Part shown: positions 8,833 to 19,730 of the stretch, one piece after another
Position numbering within the stretch: position 1 is the first letter of the stretch
Layout: each line of letters starts with the position of its first letter
NCBI RefSeq assembly: GCF_025751435.1
Contig: NZ_JAOWKY010000006.1
Span: 181,259 to 245,258 of the forward strand
Source: Albidovulum marisflavi
Lineage (GTDB): Bacteria > Pseudomonadota > Alphaproteobacteria > Rhodobacterales > Rhodobacteraceae
DNA length: 64,000 bases
Direction of reading: 5' to 3'
The notes under the pieces: model-generated
Database searches by the model: none
Seen by the model: only the letters and a program-made list of their open reading frames with translations
What the model was told of the DNA's origin: nothing
Position numbers and translations under genes: made by a program

Positions 8833-9699
8833 TCAGCGGGTCTTCTCAAGGGCGTCGGCGACAAGCGAGGCGAAGTCCGCGGCGGTGCGCAGGCTGGCGA
8901 CGCTTTCGGCGGGGACGGTAAGGCCCCAGTTCCGGGCCATCGCGTCGTAACGCGGCTGGCGGTGATCCAGCAGGCGCGCATAGGCGAAGCGAAGGAACCC
9001 GTCAGGGTCAACGCGGTCGGCGGGCTGGTCTTCCTGATTCAGATAATCGGCCCACGCATTAAGCAGGAACTCAGGCTGGTAATAGATCGGTTTGGGGTCT
9101 CGGTCGAAGCGGCGTATCAGTTCGGCCCGGTGCGACTCGTCGCCCCGGATCCAGATCATCAGCACGGTTTGTGAAAGATCGGTCAGGACCGGGTCGCTGG
9201 CGTCCTCCGGGTCCACGACTTCGCAGATCGAGCCACCGGAATCGCAGACGAAGTTCGCATAGCCATACAAGTCGTGCGCGCGGTTTGCGAAATGGCCGGT
9301 GTCGTGCAGGGCTGCGATCTCTGCGGTGCGGTGCTGGTCCTGCCGGCGCTGATATTCGGCGAAGGGCAGCCCCCCGCGCGCCGCGTCGCCGGGCTTGCCG
9401 AGGTAGGTCGAAAGTGGCGACAGGTTGTTGAATGTGATGTTCGAGGTGATGTGGACGCTGTCCGTCATCAGCAGGTCGCGCAGCAGCGGCACCTTCATCG
9501 CCTCGCGCTTGAAGTTGTCGGCGATGTGTTCGCCCATGTAGCGCGTTCCGATGCGATAATCGATCGAATAGTGGAACCAGTCGCCACTGGCGCGCAGCAT
9601 GTTGGACACATGGGTCTTGCCAAGTCCGGACATGCCGAAGAGAAGCACACGCTTCTGTTCTGCACCCAGCCACTCTTCTGCCGTCCGATAGATCATCAC
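8833..9699 (-). CDS. P-loop ATPase of unknown role
   Basis: This 288-residue cytoplasmic protein has a Walker A loop, FGMSGLGKTHVSN, at about residue 21-33. A following segment, YSIDYRIGTRYMG, resembles kinase-type nucleotide/substrate sites, and LMIWIRGDESHR could be a Walker B-like strand followed by a lid. It has no membrane segment. The fold looks like the kinase/AAA branch of P-loop NTPases, but I recognise no characterised homologue. It lies directly upstream of metA on the same strand and is probably in the same transcript. Two ATG codons are adjacent at the start, and either may be used. Confidence 0.8.
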   Translation of the reverse strand: MMIYRTAEEWLGAEQKRVLLFGMSGLGKTHVSNMLRASGDWFHYSIDYRIGTRYMGEHIADNFKREAMKVPLLRDLLMTDSVHITSNITFNNLSPLSTYLGKPGDAARGGLPFAEYQRRQDQHRTAEIAALHDTGHFANRAHDLYGYANFVCDSGGSICEVVDPEDASDPVLTDLSQTVLMIWIRGDESHRAELIRRFDRDPKPIYYQPEFLLNAWADYLNQEDQPADRVDPDGFLRFAYARLLDHRQPRYDAMARNWGLTVPAESVASLRTAADFASLVADALEKTR

Positions 9700-9855
9700 G
9701 CCGCCTGCCCGGTTGGTTTCGATCGTTCCTAGCGGTGGGCAAAGGAATTTTCACGCGGAAATTTCACCGGGCGCGGCAACGGGGAGCGTCGTAGGTGTCG
9801 ACGGCTCGGTCGCCGGTCCGAAATCTGTCCCATGCTATGCGTCAGATCGGCTCGA

Positions 9856-10746
9856 TCAGGCCTTGCCTGATACCAAGGCGCGCATTCTGACCCCCGCCAG
9901 ATTGAGCCAGTTCGCGAAGAAGATGACCGCGCCGCCCAGAAAGACCCAAAGGTCGATGGGTTCGCCATAGGCCAGCATGCCGATGATGGCGATCACCGGC
10001 AGGCGCAGGAAATCCACGGGCACCACGACCGTCGCGGGCGCCAGTGCCAGCGCCTTGGTCAATCCCAGGTGCGCGACGATCCCTCCGACACCCATGGCCA
10101 GGACCCATGGAAGCTGCGGCGTTCCGGGCAGGGCGATCACCCCATCCCACCCGGCCAGCGCGGCGGAAAAGGCGCTTTGCATGAGCGTCAGCCAGAACAG
10201 GATGCAAACCACCGTCACCCGCCGCGTCAGCCGCTTGGTCACGATGGCCGTTCCCGCGAAGGCGACTGCCGCCGCCAGCGCCAGCAGGATGCCAGGACCC
10301 ATCCCGCCGTGGGCAAACGGCCGCGCGACCAGAAGGATCCCGCCAAATCCGATGACCGCCGAGACCAACTTGGTCGCGGTCATCCGCTCCCCCAAGAGCA
10401 ACGGCGCGGCCAGCGCAACCATCAGCGGCGAGGAGAATTCAACCGCGAAGAGCTGCGCGAGCGGGATCAGCGCCAGCGCGTAAAGCCAAAGGTTCTGACC
10501 CGCGAAATGGATCAGGTTGCGGAGCACATGGATGCCCAGCCGATCGCCCGTGATCTCATGCCGCCGCCCCGAAAGGGTCGCGTAGGCGATGATGATCGCC
10601 ACGCCGATCAGCGAACGGTAAAGCATCATCTCCGGGGGATTCAGCGCCCCGCCGATCTCGCGCCCCGATACGGCAATAAGCGAAAACCCGGAGACCGAGC
10701 CCATCATCCACAGCGCGGCCAGGAAAGGGCGGTGGACGTCGGTCAT
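9856..10746 (-). CDS. EamA/DMT-family transporter
   Basis: This 296-residue integral membrane protein has about ten hydrophobic helices in two EamA repeats (about 10-145 and 155-285), the drug/metabolite transporter layout. Helical segments such as VIAIIGMLAYGEPIDLWVFLG and the E-rich PLLLGERMTATK at the end of the first repeat match the family. These proteins usually export amino acids, amines or metabolites. The gene begins 37 bases after the ureohydrolase stop on the same strand, so the two are probably co-transcribed, which makes an amine or guanidino compound a plausible substrate (inference). Confidence 0.9.
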   Translation of the reverse strand: MTDVHRPFLAALWMMGSVSGFSLIAVSGREIGGALNPPEMMLYRSLIGVAIIIAYATLSGRRHEITGDRLGIHVLRNLIHFAGQNLWLYALALIPLAQLFAVEFSSPLMVALAAPLLLGERMTATKLVSAVIGFGGILLVARPFAHGGMGPGILLALAAAVAFAGTAIVTKRLTRRVTVVCILFWLTLMQSAFSAALAGWDGVIALPGTPQLPWVLAMGVGGIVAHLGLTKALALAPATVVVPVDFLRLPVIAIIGMLAYGEPIDLWVFLGGAVIFFANWLNLAGVRMRALVSGKA

Positions 10747-10783
10747 ATGCGCTCCGTAACCGGTTCGTCACGTCTCTTGGCGC

Positions 10784-11773
10784 TTAAGCCGGGGATTGTC
10801 CAGAACGGGTTGCGCGCGCATGGAAGATGAAGCCCAGAAAGTTCAGCAAAAGCTGCGCCGCCAGGATCGAGGTCGACCCGGTCGGGTCATAGTCCGGCGC
10901 GACCTCGACCAGGTCGATGCCCACGATGTCATGCGCCTGTGCAGCGCCCTGCAGGATTTCCAGGACCTCGTAGTAAAGAAAGCCGCCATGGCTGGGCGTT
11001 CCCGTGCCCGGCGCGATCGAGGGGCAAAATCCATCTATGTCGATCGTGACGTAAAGCCGTGCCCCCTTGGGAATGCGCGCCAGCACGCCCTCGCGACCCA
11101 ATGTGCGGACCTGGCGCACCGAAAGGATGTCGGCCCCCATCGCGCGGGCCGCTTCGTACCCTTCCTTTGCTGTTGAAGAGACATTGCGGATGCCGAGCTG
11201 CGTCAGCCCGGTGACGAATCCCCGTTCGGCGGCGCGGCGCATCGGGTTGCCGTGGCCGTGGCGCACGCCGTGGCGTTCGTCCACGAAATCCAGATGCGCG
11301 TCGATCTGAAGGATGTGGATCGGGCCATCCCGTTCACAGACCTCGTCAAAGGCGCGCACGCAAGGGATGTTGACCGAGTGGTCGCCACCGATCACCACCG
11401 GCAAAGCGCGCGCCCTAAGAATCGCGCGCACCCCGGCCTCGATATTCGCGTGGCTTTTCTCGGTATCGGTGTGGACGATGTCGGCGTCGCCGATGTCGAC
11501 GATGCGAACTTCGGGGCCCAGGTAGGTGGCATCGTCCTCGTGGTCGTAAGCGCCTGCGTGGCCAAAGGAAAAGAGTGTCGAAGCCTCGCGCACGCCGCGA
11601 GGGCCAAAGCGCGCGCCCGCACGAAACTGGGTGCCCATGTCAAAGGGCGCGCCAAGGATTGCCGCGTCGGCCTCGATCGCATCCCAATCGGCGACATAAG
11701 GTTTCTTGCCGAAGGTGGCGATCCCCACGAACGGAAGGTTCAAACGTCCGCTTTCGTATCCGTGGCCGGCCAT
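10784..11773 (-). CDS. Ureohydrolase (agmatinase-like)
   Basis: This 329-residue arginase-superfamily enzyme hydrolyses a guanidino compound to urea and an amine with a dinuclear metal site. Ligands are visible: His132 (GGDHS), Asp158/His160/Asp162 (IDAHLD) and Asp245/Asp247 (TIDIDGF). SIAPGTGTP follows, as in agmatinases. The usual third acidic residue of the DxDxxDP signature is Cys250 here. The start ATG has a GGGGGA site. The frame is open far upstream, but that segment runs over the divergent region and is not credible. Agmatine is the default substrate guess; guanidinobutyrate or similar is equally possible. The EamA gene follows it. Confidence 0.85.
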   Translation of the reverse strand: MAGHGYESGRLNLPFVGIATFGKKPYVADWDAIEADAAILGAPFDMGTQFRAGARFGPRGVREASTLFSFGHAGAYDHEDDATYLGPEVRIVDIGDADIVHTDTEKSHANIEAGVRAILRARALPVVIGGDHSVNIPCVRAFDEVCERDGPIHILQIDAHLDFVDERHGVRHGHGNPMRRAAERGFVTGLTQLGIRNVSSTAKEGYEAARAMGADILSVRQVRTLGREGVLARIPKGARLYVTIDIDGFCPSIAPGTGTPSHGGFLYYEVLEILQGAAQAHDIVGIDLVEVAPDYDPTGSTSILAAQLLLNFLGFIFHARATRSGQSPA

Positions 11774-11948
11774 TTCATCCCCCGCGTTTTCGCGCAGCCT
11801 AGGGACTGTCAGGCCCTCCGTCCATGTGAAAACCGTGGCCCTCGCGCCGCCCTGCGGCCGGAAATCACGCGGGCCAAGGCATTTAACGCTCGCATTGCGG
11901 GGGCGAAGGGGGCAGACTTCGCGCACGAGCAGATGAGGCAAAAAAACA

Positions 11949-12914
11949 ATGGCCTTCCACCCCCCGAAACCCGTGCCGCCCGGGCTGTGGCGGCGTACGC
12001 CGCCCGCGATATTTCCGTCGATCCTCGGGCTTTTCGGTCTTGGCCTTGCCTGGCGTCGCGGAAGCATGCTTCTGGACTGGCCCCCGGTGATCGGAGAGAT
12101 CGTCCTGGGCTCGGTCACCGGACTTCTGGCGTTTGCCATGCTGGCCTACGGCGTCAAGCTGGCGCGGCGCCCCGCGGTCATTTCCGAGGATCTTGCCATC
12201 CTGCCGGGGAGGGCGGGCCTGTCCGCCCAGTGCCTGTCGGTCTACCTTGCTTCCGCCGCGCTCTGGCCCTACGCGCCGAGCCTTGCGTGGGGGCTGCTTT
12301 ATCTTGGCCTTGGGTGGCACGCCCTCGTTGCGGCCGTGATGATCGTCAGCTTCCTCCGTGGGCCGGCAGAGCAGCGCCGGGTCACGCCGGTCTGGCATCT
12401 GAGCTTCGTGGGCTTCATCGTCGCCGCAATGGCGGCGCAGCCCATGCAACTCGCGGAACTGGCCGAGGCGATCTTCATCCTGACCTTCTTCCTTGCGTTG
12501 GTGATCTGGGGGATCAGCCTTGAGCAGTTCCGGCGCGAAACGGTTCCCGCGCCACTTCGGCCGCTTTTGGCGATCCACCTCTCGCCCGCGGCACTGTTCG
12601 GCCTTGTCGCCGCCGGCTTCGACCTTCAGTCGCTGGCGATGGGCTTTGCCGGGCTTGCCGCTGCGATCGTCATCCTGATGGTGATCCGCGTTCGCTGGCT
12701 GACGGCCGCGGGCTTTACCCCGTTCTGGGGCGCCTTCACCTTCCCGCTGGCCGCGACGGCATCGCTTTGGCTGACGTTGGGCGGCATCTGGTCGGTGCCG
12801 GGCGTAATCGCGCTGGCCGCTGCCTCGGCGATCATCCCGCTGATTGCATGGCGGGTGCTTCGCCTGTGGGCGAGGGGCCAGCTTGCCACCGTGACCAACG
12901 CGGCGATTGCCTGA
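11949..12914 (+). CDS. TehA/SLAC1-family transporter
   Basis: This 321-residue membrane protein has about ten helices with the arrangement of the TehA/SLAC1 (tellurite-resistance/dicarboxylate transporter, anion channel) family: a basic, proline-rich N-terminus (PPKPVPPGLWRRTPPAIF) before the first helix, LGLFGLGLAWR, and later repeated five-helix bundles such as LSPAALFGLVAAGF. These are anion channels or weak-acid/tellurite-related transporters. The substrate cannot be told from sequence. It is divergent from the ureohydrolase across 175 bases and convergent with the amidotransferase. Confidence 0.87.
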   Translation: MAFHPPKPVPPGLWRRTPPAIFPSILGLFGLGLAWRRGSMLLDWPPVIGEIVLGSVTGLLAFAMLAYGVKLARRPAVISEDLAILPGRAGLSAQCLSVYLASAALWPYAPSLAWGLLYLGLGWHALVAAVMIVSFLRGPAEQRRVTPVWHLSFVGFIVAAMAAQPMQLAELAEAIFILTFFLALVIWGISLEQFRRETVPAPLRPLLAIHLSPAALFGLVAAGFDLQSLAMGFAGLAAAIVILMVIRVRWLTAAGFTPFWGAFTFPLAATASLWLTLGGIWSVPGVIALAAASAIIPLIAWRVLRLWARGQLATVTNAAIA

Positions 12915-12923
12915 GGCATCGCG

Positions 12924-15201
<2,278 letters not shown>

Positions 15202-15274
15202 GGCTGGCTGCTTCCAAGGCATGTCGGACCGTCTTTGACGCCCGCGTCCGGACCCGCCGCAATCGGAGGTGCGC

Positions 15275-16480
15275 ATGACCCCAGAGGCACGTATCGCCGC
15301 GGCGGTCGATATCCTGGATCGCGTCCTTGCGGGTGAACCCGCGGAGCGCTCGCTTACCACCTGGGCGCGAGGGAACCGGTTTGCCGGATCGCGGGACCGT
15401 GCCGCGATCCGCGATCATGTCTACGACGCGTTGCGTCGGCGCCGCTCGGCGCTAGCGCTGTCGGGGCAGTCGACGTCTTCTGGTCGGGCCCTGATGATCG
15501 GGCTCTTGCGCGAAGACGGTGGCGATCCGGGCACCGTCTTTTCCGGCCAGGGGTACGCGCCCGCGCCGCTAAGCGCGCAAGAGGCCGAGGCGCTTTCGTC
15601 GGCGCCCGTTCGCGGCGATCTGCCTGAGGCGATATCGCTCGATCTGCCCGATTGGCTGGTTGCGCCCCTGCGCGCCCGGCTGGGAGACGACTTTGGAGCA
15701 GCGATGGAGGCAATGCGGCACCGCGCCCCGGTCTTCTTGCGTGTCAATGCCGCCCGAAGCGACAGGGAGCGCGCGGCGGAGGCCTTGGCGGCGGAAGGGA
15801 TCTCCACCCGGCACTCACCGCTTGCCGTCCACGCGCTTGAGGTCATCGACGGTGCGGGTCGGATCAAGTCGTCGCAAAGCTACCTTACGGGCCTTGTCGA
15901 GTTGCAGGATGCGGCCTCGCAGGCCGCGGTCGAGTCATTGCCGCTGACGTCCGGAATGCGCGTGCTCGATTACTGCGCCGGCGGAGGGGGCAAGGTACTT
16001 GCGATGGCAGCCCGCGCTCAAGGCACATGGTTCGCCCATGACGCCGATCCGCGCCGGATGGCGGATCTGCCAACGCGCGCAGAACGGGCGGGTGTCGCGG
16101 TTCGCCGCATCCCCACGGAACGCGTGGCGGTGGAAGCGCCATTCGATCTTGTTCTGACGGATGTTCCCTGTACCGGGTCAGGCACGTGGCGGCGCACGCC
16201 AGAGGCAAAGTGGACCCTTCGGCCAGAGCGGCTTGAGGAGTTGACCAGAACGCAGGACGACATCCTTTCCGATGCACAGGCGTTGGTTCGGCCCGGAGGT
16301 GCGCTGGCCTACATGACCTGTTCGCTGCTCGAACAGGAAAATGGCGACCGGATCGCCGCGTTTCTGATGGCGCATCCGTCATTTGAACTTGAAACGGAGC
16401 GTCGCTTCAGCCCGCTCGATGGTGGTGACGGCTTCTATCTCGCTTGCCTGAGACGAAACCAGGCGGCAAGTTTCCCGTAG
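15275..16480 (+). CDS. RsmB-family rRNA (cytosine-C5) methyltransferase
   Basis: This 401-residue enzyme has an N-terminal NusB-like helical part (about 1-120), then a Rossmann methyltransferase domain. SAM motif I is VLDYCAGGGGKVLAMAA, and motif IV, with the catalytic cysteine pair logic, is LTDVPCTGSGTWRRTPE; the second conserved cysteine lies in YMTCSLLEQENGD. It most resembles RsmB/NOL1/NOP2/sun proteins that methylate 16S rRNA C967, but the NusB part is weaker than in E. coli RsmB. An ATG with a GGAGG site 5 bases upstream was preferred to the GTG two codons earlier. It follows guaB by 73 bases on the same strand. Confidence 0.9.
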   Translation: MTPEARIAAAVDILDRVLAGEPAERSLTTWARGNRFAGSRDRAAIRDHVYDALRRRRSALALSGQSTSSGRALMIGLLREDGGDPGTVFSGQGYAPAPLSAQEAEALSSAPVRGDLPEAISLDLPDWLVAPLRARLGDDFGAAMEAMRHRAPVFLRVNAARSDRERAAEALAAEGISTRHSPLAVHALEVIDGAGRIKSSQSYLTGLVELQDAASQAAVESLPLTSGMRVLDYCAGGGGKVLAMAARAQGTWFAHDADPRRMADLPTRAERAGVAVRRIPTERVAVEAPFDLVLTDVPCTGSGTWRRTPEAKWTLRPERLEELTRTQDDILSDAQALVRPGGALAYMTCSLLEQENGDRIAAFLMAHPSFELETERRFSPLDGGDGFYLACLRRNQAASFP

Positions 16481-16557
16481 AAGTGATTTCACGCGTTAAG
16501 CGGCCTTTAAGAGTTTCACGGTCGTATGCATCCTATTGCAGTCGGGAGGATCCCCTT

Positions 16558-18960
16558 GTGACGCGAAAGCCGCCGGAACCCGATCCGGCAGACAGACGGA
16601 ATGCGTGGATGTTCTTGCGCGCTGCGGTTCCGGCCATCGGCGGCGCCCTGCTTCTGTTTCCGGCCTACATCTGGGCAGGGTCGCTGAAGGGAATCGTCAT
16701 GCTGACGTCATCCGTGGCGCTGATCTTGCTGGGTATCCTGATCCTTGTCCTTGAAGCCATCAGGCATATCGGTCACCGCCGTCTGAGTGCTGCGATCGCG
16801 ACCATGGTCGCGGATGACGAAACCCCCACCTTCACCACGACGGCAGAGTGCAATGTCGTGGCGCGCAACGCGGCCGCCCTCGTCCGTTTTGGGCCCGAAG
16901 TGTGCCGGCTGTCCCAGGTCCTGAACGCGGTTCTGGCCGAGCCCGAGCCAGTCCTGCGGCGTCTTGCAAGGTCCGTAGAGGATGCCGGATCGGCGCAAGA
17001 GGTGGTCGTGACAAAGCGCGGAAATGTCCGGCTGACCGCGCAACGCGCATCGCGGGATCTGCTTGTCTGGCGCTTGGAGGAATGGGGCGGCGGGCGACAA
17101 ACAACCGTGCAGGGCAACGCGGTCGGTCTGCCGATGATGACGCTTTCCGCTACTGGCGCTGTGCTTGCCCTGAACGATGCGCTGCGCGAGATTCTCGGCG
17201 GGCAGGCCGCAACCCTTGAGGCGATCTTCGGCCATCTTCCGGTGCACGGCGGCGAAATCAGGGAGGTTCAGACCACGGGCGGGCGCCGCCGTTTCCTGAT
17301 ATCTGAACTCGGACATCCGGGCCAGCCGCGGCAGCTTTACCTTGTTCCCGTCCCGGCGACGATCGGCGGGCCTGAGCAGGGCGGGCTTGGCGCCGCCGCG
17401 ACGCTGCCGGTCGCGCTGCTGCTTCTGTCGCGCAGCGGCGCGCTGGTAGAGGCGAACGCGGCCGCGCGCATGCTGATTGGCGACGTCCCGGACAGAACCC
17501 CGCTGAGCGAGATACTCGAGGGCTTGGGGCAACCTGTCGAAGACTGGATTGCCGACGCGATGTCGGGCCGGGCCGAAGGCAGGCCCGAGGTGCTGCGTCT
17601 GCGCCACCCCGAGGCGGATGCCTATCTGCAGGTGACGCTCTCACGGGCCCTGACGCCCGAGGGGACTGGACTTATCGCCATCCTGTCGGACGCGACCCAA
17701 CTCAAGACGCTTGAGGCCCAGTTTGTGCAAAGTCAGAAGATGCAGGCGATCGGTCAGCTTGCCGGCGGGATCGCACATGACTTCAACAACCTGCTGACAG
17801 CGATCACGGGCCACTGTGATCTTCTGCTCTTGCGCCACAGGCAAAGCGACCCCGACTATGCAGATCTGATGCAGATCAACCAGAACGCCAATCGCGCCGC
17901 AAGCCTGGTGGGTCAGCTTCTGGCGTTCTCGAGAAAGCAGACGCTCAAGTCGTGTGTTCTCGACCTGAGGGAAGCGCTGGCTGATCTAGCGCATCTCCTG
18001 AACCGCCTGGTGGGAGAGAACATCCGCCTGGTCCTGCGCAACGATCCGGAACTTTACCCGATCCGGGCCGATCGCCGTCAGTTGGAACAGGTGATTATGA
18101 ACCTTGTCGTCAACGCTAGGGACGCCATGGCCAAGGGCGGCACGATCAGCATCACCACCGAAAACCTGCATCTGACCGAGGAACTTCGCCGCGATCGCGC
18201 GACCGTTCCGCCGGGGTACTACGTGCTTGTGTCGGTCGCGGACGAAGGCACGGGTATCGCGCCTGACAAGGTGGGCAAGATATTCGAGCCCTTCTTCACC
18301 ACCAAGCGACAGGGAGAGGGGACGGGCCTCGGCTTGTCCATGGCCTACGGGATCGTGAAGCAGACCGGCGGCTTCATATTCTGCCACAGCCGCCTTGGGG
18401 CAGGCACGACTTTCCGTCTGTATTTTCCCGCTCATACCGCTGTGGAAATCGCCGAGCCCGAAACGTCAAAGGTCCACACCCCGGCGCCACCGCCAATGCG
18501 CCGGGGGAGCGGGACCGTGCTGCTGGTCGAGGATGAGGCGCCGGTTCGCGCCTTCGCGGCCCGGGCGCTCAAGATGCGCGGGTTTTCGGTGTTCGAGGCG
18601 GAGAGCGCAGAAACCGCGCTAACCATGCTTGAGGACAGGTCCCTGTCAATCGATGTGTTCGTGACGGATGTCATCATGCCGGGCATGGATGGCCCGACCT
18701 GGGTGCGGGAGGCATTGACCGATCGGCCCGCCACCCGGGTCGTGTTCATTTCCGGCTACGCCGAGGAAAGCATAGCCCAGACGCGCGACCGGGTGCCGAA
18801 TTCCACCTTCCTGCCCAAGCCCTTTTCCCTCAGCGAACTCATTCGCACGGTCGAGGAACAGTTGGGCTCGGTATCCGGGCAGGGCAGAGGCCAGGTGACA
18901 TTGTCGGATGCCGCGGACAAGACGCAGGCCCTGCCAGCCGATCAGTCGAGCGTCGCGTAA
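16558..18960 (+). CDS. cckA: CckA-type hybrid histidine kinase
   Basis: This 800-residue kinase has two N-terminal membrane helices (about 15-65), degenerate PAS regions (about 150-400), a HisKA domain with the CckA-typical H-box GGIAHDFNNLLTAI (His near 406), a HATPase domain with N box MNLVVNARDAM and G boxes DEGTGIAPD and GEGTGLGL, and a C-terminal receiver domain (about 655-770) whose Asp in VFVTDVIMPGMDG is near residue 704. CckA signals through ChpT to CtrA, controlling motility, gene transfer agents and other traits in Rhodobacterales. I start it at GTG because GGGAGGA sits 7 bases before; the in-frame ATG inside the upstream gene lacks one. Its 3' end overlaps the sulfotransferase gene by 19 bases, tail to tail. 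Confidence 0.93.
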   Translation: MTRKPPEPDPADRRNAWMFLRAAVPAIGGALLLFPAYIWAGSLKGIVMLTSSVALILLGILILVLEAIRHIGHRRLSAAIATMVADDETPTFTTTAECNVVARNAAALVRFGPEVCRLSQVLNAVLAEPEPVLRRLARSVEDAGSAQEVVVTKRGNVRLTAQRASRDLLVWRLEEWGGGRQTTVQGNAVGLPMMTLSATGAVLALNDALREILGGQAATLEAIFGHLPVHGGEIREVQTTGGRRRFLISELGHPGQPRQLYLVPVPATIGGPEQGGLGAAATLPVALLLLSRSGALVEANAAARMLIGDVPDRTPLSEILEGLGQPVEDWIADAMSGRAEGRPEVLRLRHPEADAYLQVTLSRALTPEGTGLIAILSDATQLKTLEAQFVQSQKMQAIGQLAGGIAHDFNNLLTAITGHCDLLLLRHRQSDPDYADLMQINQNANRAASLVGQLLAFSRKQTLKSCVLDLREALADLAHLLNRLVGENIRLVLRNDPELYPIRADRRQLEQVIMNLVVNARDAMAKGGTISITTENLHLTEELRRDRATVPPGYYVLVSVADEGTGIAPDKVGKIFEPFFTTKRQGEGTGLGLSMAYGIVKQTGGFIFCHSRLGAGTTFRLYFPAHTAVEIAEPETSKVHTPAPPPMRRGSGTVLLVEDEAPVRAFAARALKMRGFSVFEAESAETALTMLEDRSLSIDVFVTDVIMPGMDGPTWVREALTDRPATRVVFISGYAEESIAQTRDRVPNSTFLPKPFSLSELIRTVEEQLGSVSGQGRGQVTLSDAADKTQALPADQSSVA

Positions 18961-19535
18961 AGCGCGAAGTCTTCGGCCCGTTCGCGCCGGAGCCGCGCCT
19001 CTGTCTCCTGGGAAAGCTGAGTCGAACCTTCGGGGGATACGTTAAGCCGTGGCAGAATGATCTCGAAATCCAGCCGCTCTTCAAGAAAATCGATGAAGGC
19101 ACGGATGTTTTCGTAACGAAACACGCGATCGATTCCCGGGCCATTGCCGGGGTCGAGAAAGCGCGCCTGACTACCGACGTCCGCGTAGGGCGGTCGTTCG
19201 TCCGACAGGTAGGCGGTGACGAAACTGTCGAAATCCATGCCGGCGGTCGAGCGTTCCTTGATCGGAATCGCATCGCGCTGCCGGTAGCGATACCAGCTGC
19301 CCAGCCAGTCGATTGGTTCCCGCATCAATGCGACGACAGTGAAATCCTCTCCTCCCGCTGCCGATCGCAGATAGGGCGCGAGAAAGCGCTGATACCGGCG
19401 CACAGGCGTGTGCTTCAGCGCGGGCGGGTTCTGGATGGAGACGTTGGCAAGGGGCTGAAGCGCGGCCTCGATCGCCGTCGTGCCGGTCTTCGGCGTGGCC
19501 AGAAAGACCAGCCGTTCCTTCCAGAATACGAGCAT
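18942..19535 (-). CDS. Sulfotransferase-family protein
   Basis: This 197-residue protein has the PAPS-binding 5'-loop FLATPKTGTTAIEAAL at residues 10-25 and the second conserved segment LMREPIDWLGSWYRYR, equivalent to the 3'-phosphate binding motif (REP...S). This identifies a sulfotransferase-like P-loop fold. It is short for the family and the acceptor is unknown; it may act on a carbohydrate or lipid. Similar small genes are common near cckA/recA in Rhodobacterales (from general knowledge). It converges with cckA and starts about 195 bases from recA. Confidence 0.82.
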   Translation of the reverse strand: MLVFWKERLVFLATPKTGTTAIEAALQPLANVSIQNPPALKHTPVRRYQRFLAPYLRSAAGGEDFTVVALMREPIDWLGSWYRYRQRDAIPIKERSTAGMDFDSFVTAYLSDERPPYADVGSQARFLDPGNGPGIDRVFRYENIRAFIDFLEERLDFEIILPRLNVSPEGSTQLSQETEARLRRERAEDFALYATLD

Positions 19536-19638
19536 TCCCGTCCCTTTTTCGTTTTTCGGACGGTTCTGCCCGTCGTCTCTTAACTAAACTTTAACCGAGA
19601 AAAGAAAAAGTCGGGTTCAGGAAGATTTGGATTGAAAT

Positions 19639-19680
19639 GTTCCCCTTTTGTGCTCATAGATGTGGGAACAAGACGCGAAC
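19639..19680. promoter_or_regulatory. LexA (SOS) boxes of recA
   Basis: A perfect GAAC-N7-GAAC box (GAACAAGACGCGAAC, 19666-19680) lies 51 bases before the recA start. A reverse-orientation box, GTTC-N7-GTGC (19639-19653), has one mismatch and lies 12 bases before it, and TGTTCCC/GGGAACA form an inverted repeat between them. GTTC-N7-GTTC is the known alphaproteobacterial LexA site, and its reverse complement is GAAC-N7-GAAC. LexA repression of recA is therefore expected. Confidence 0.85.
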
Positions 19681-19730
19681 AAACGGCAGCATTGCCCCTT
19701 GAAGCGGGCTATGGAATAAGGAAGCGACCC

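Noticed and set aside
16444..16557. Start of cckA inside the end of the RsmB-type gene
   Set aside because: No ribosome binding site there, whereas GTG at 16558 has GGGAGGA at normal spacing.
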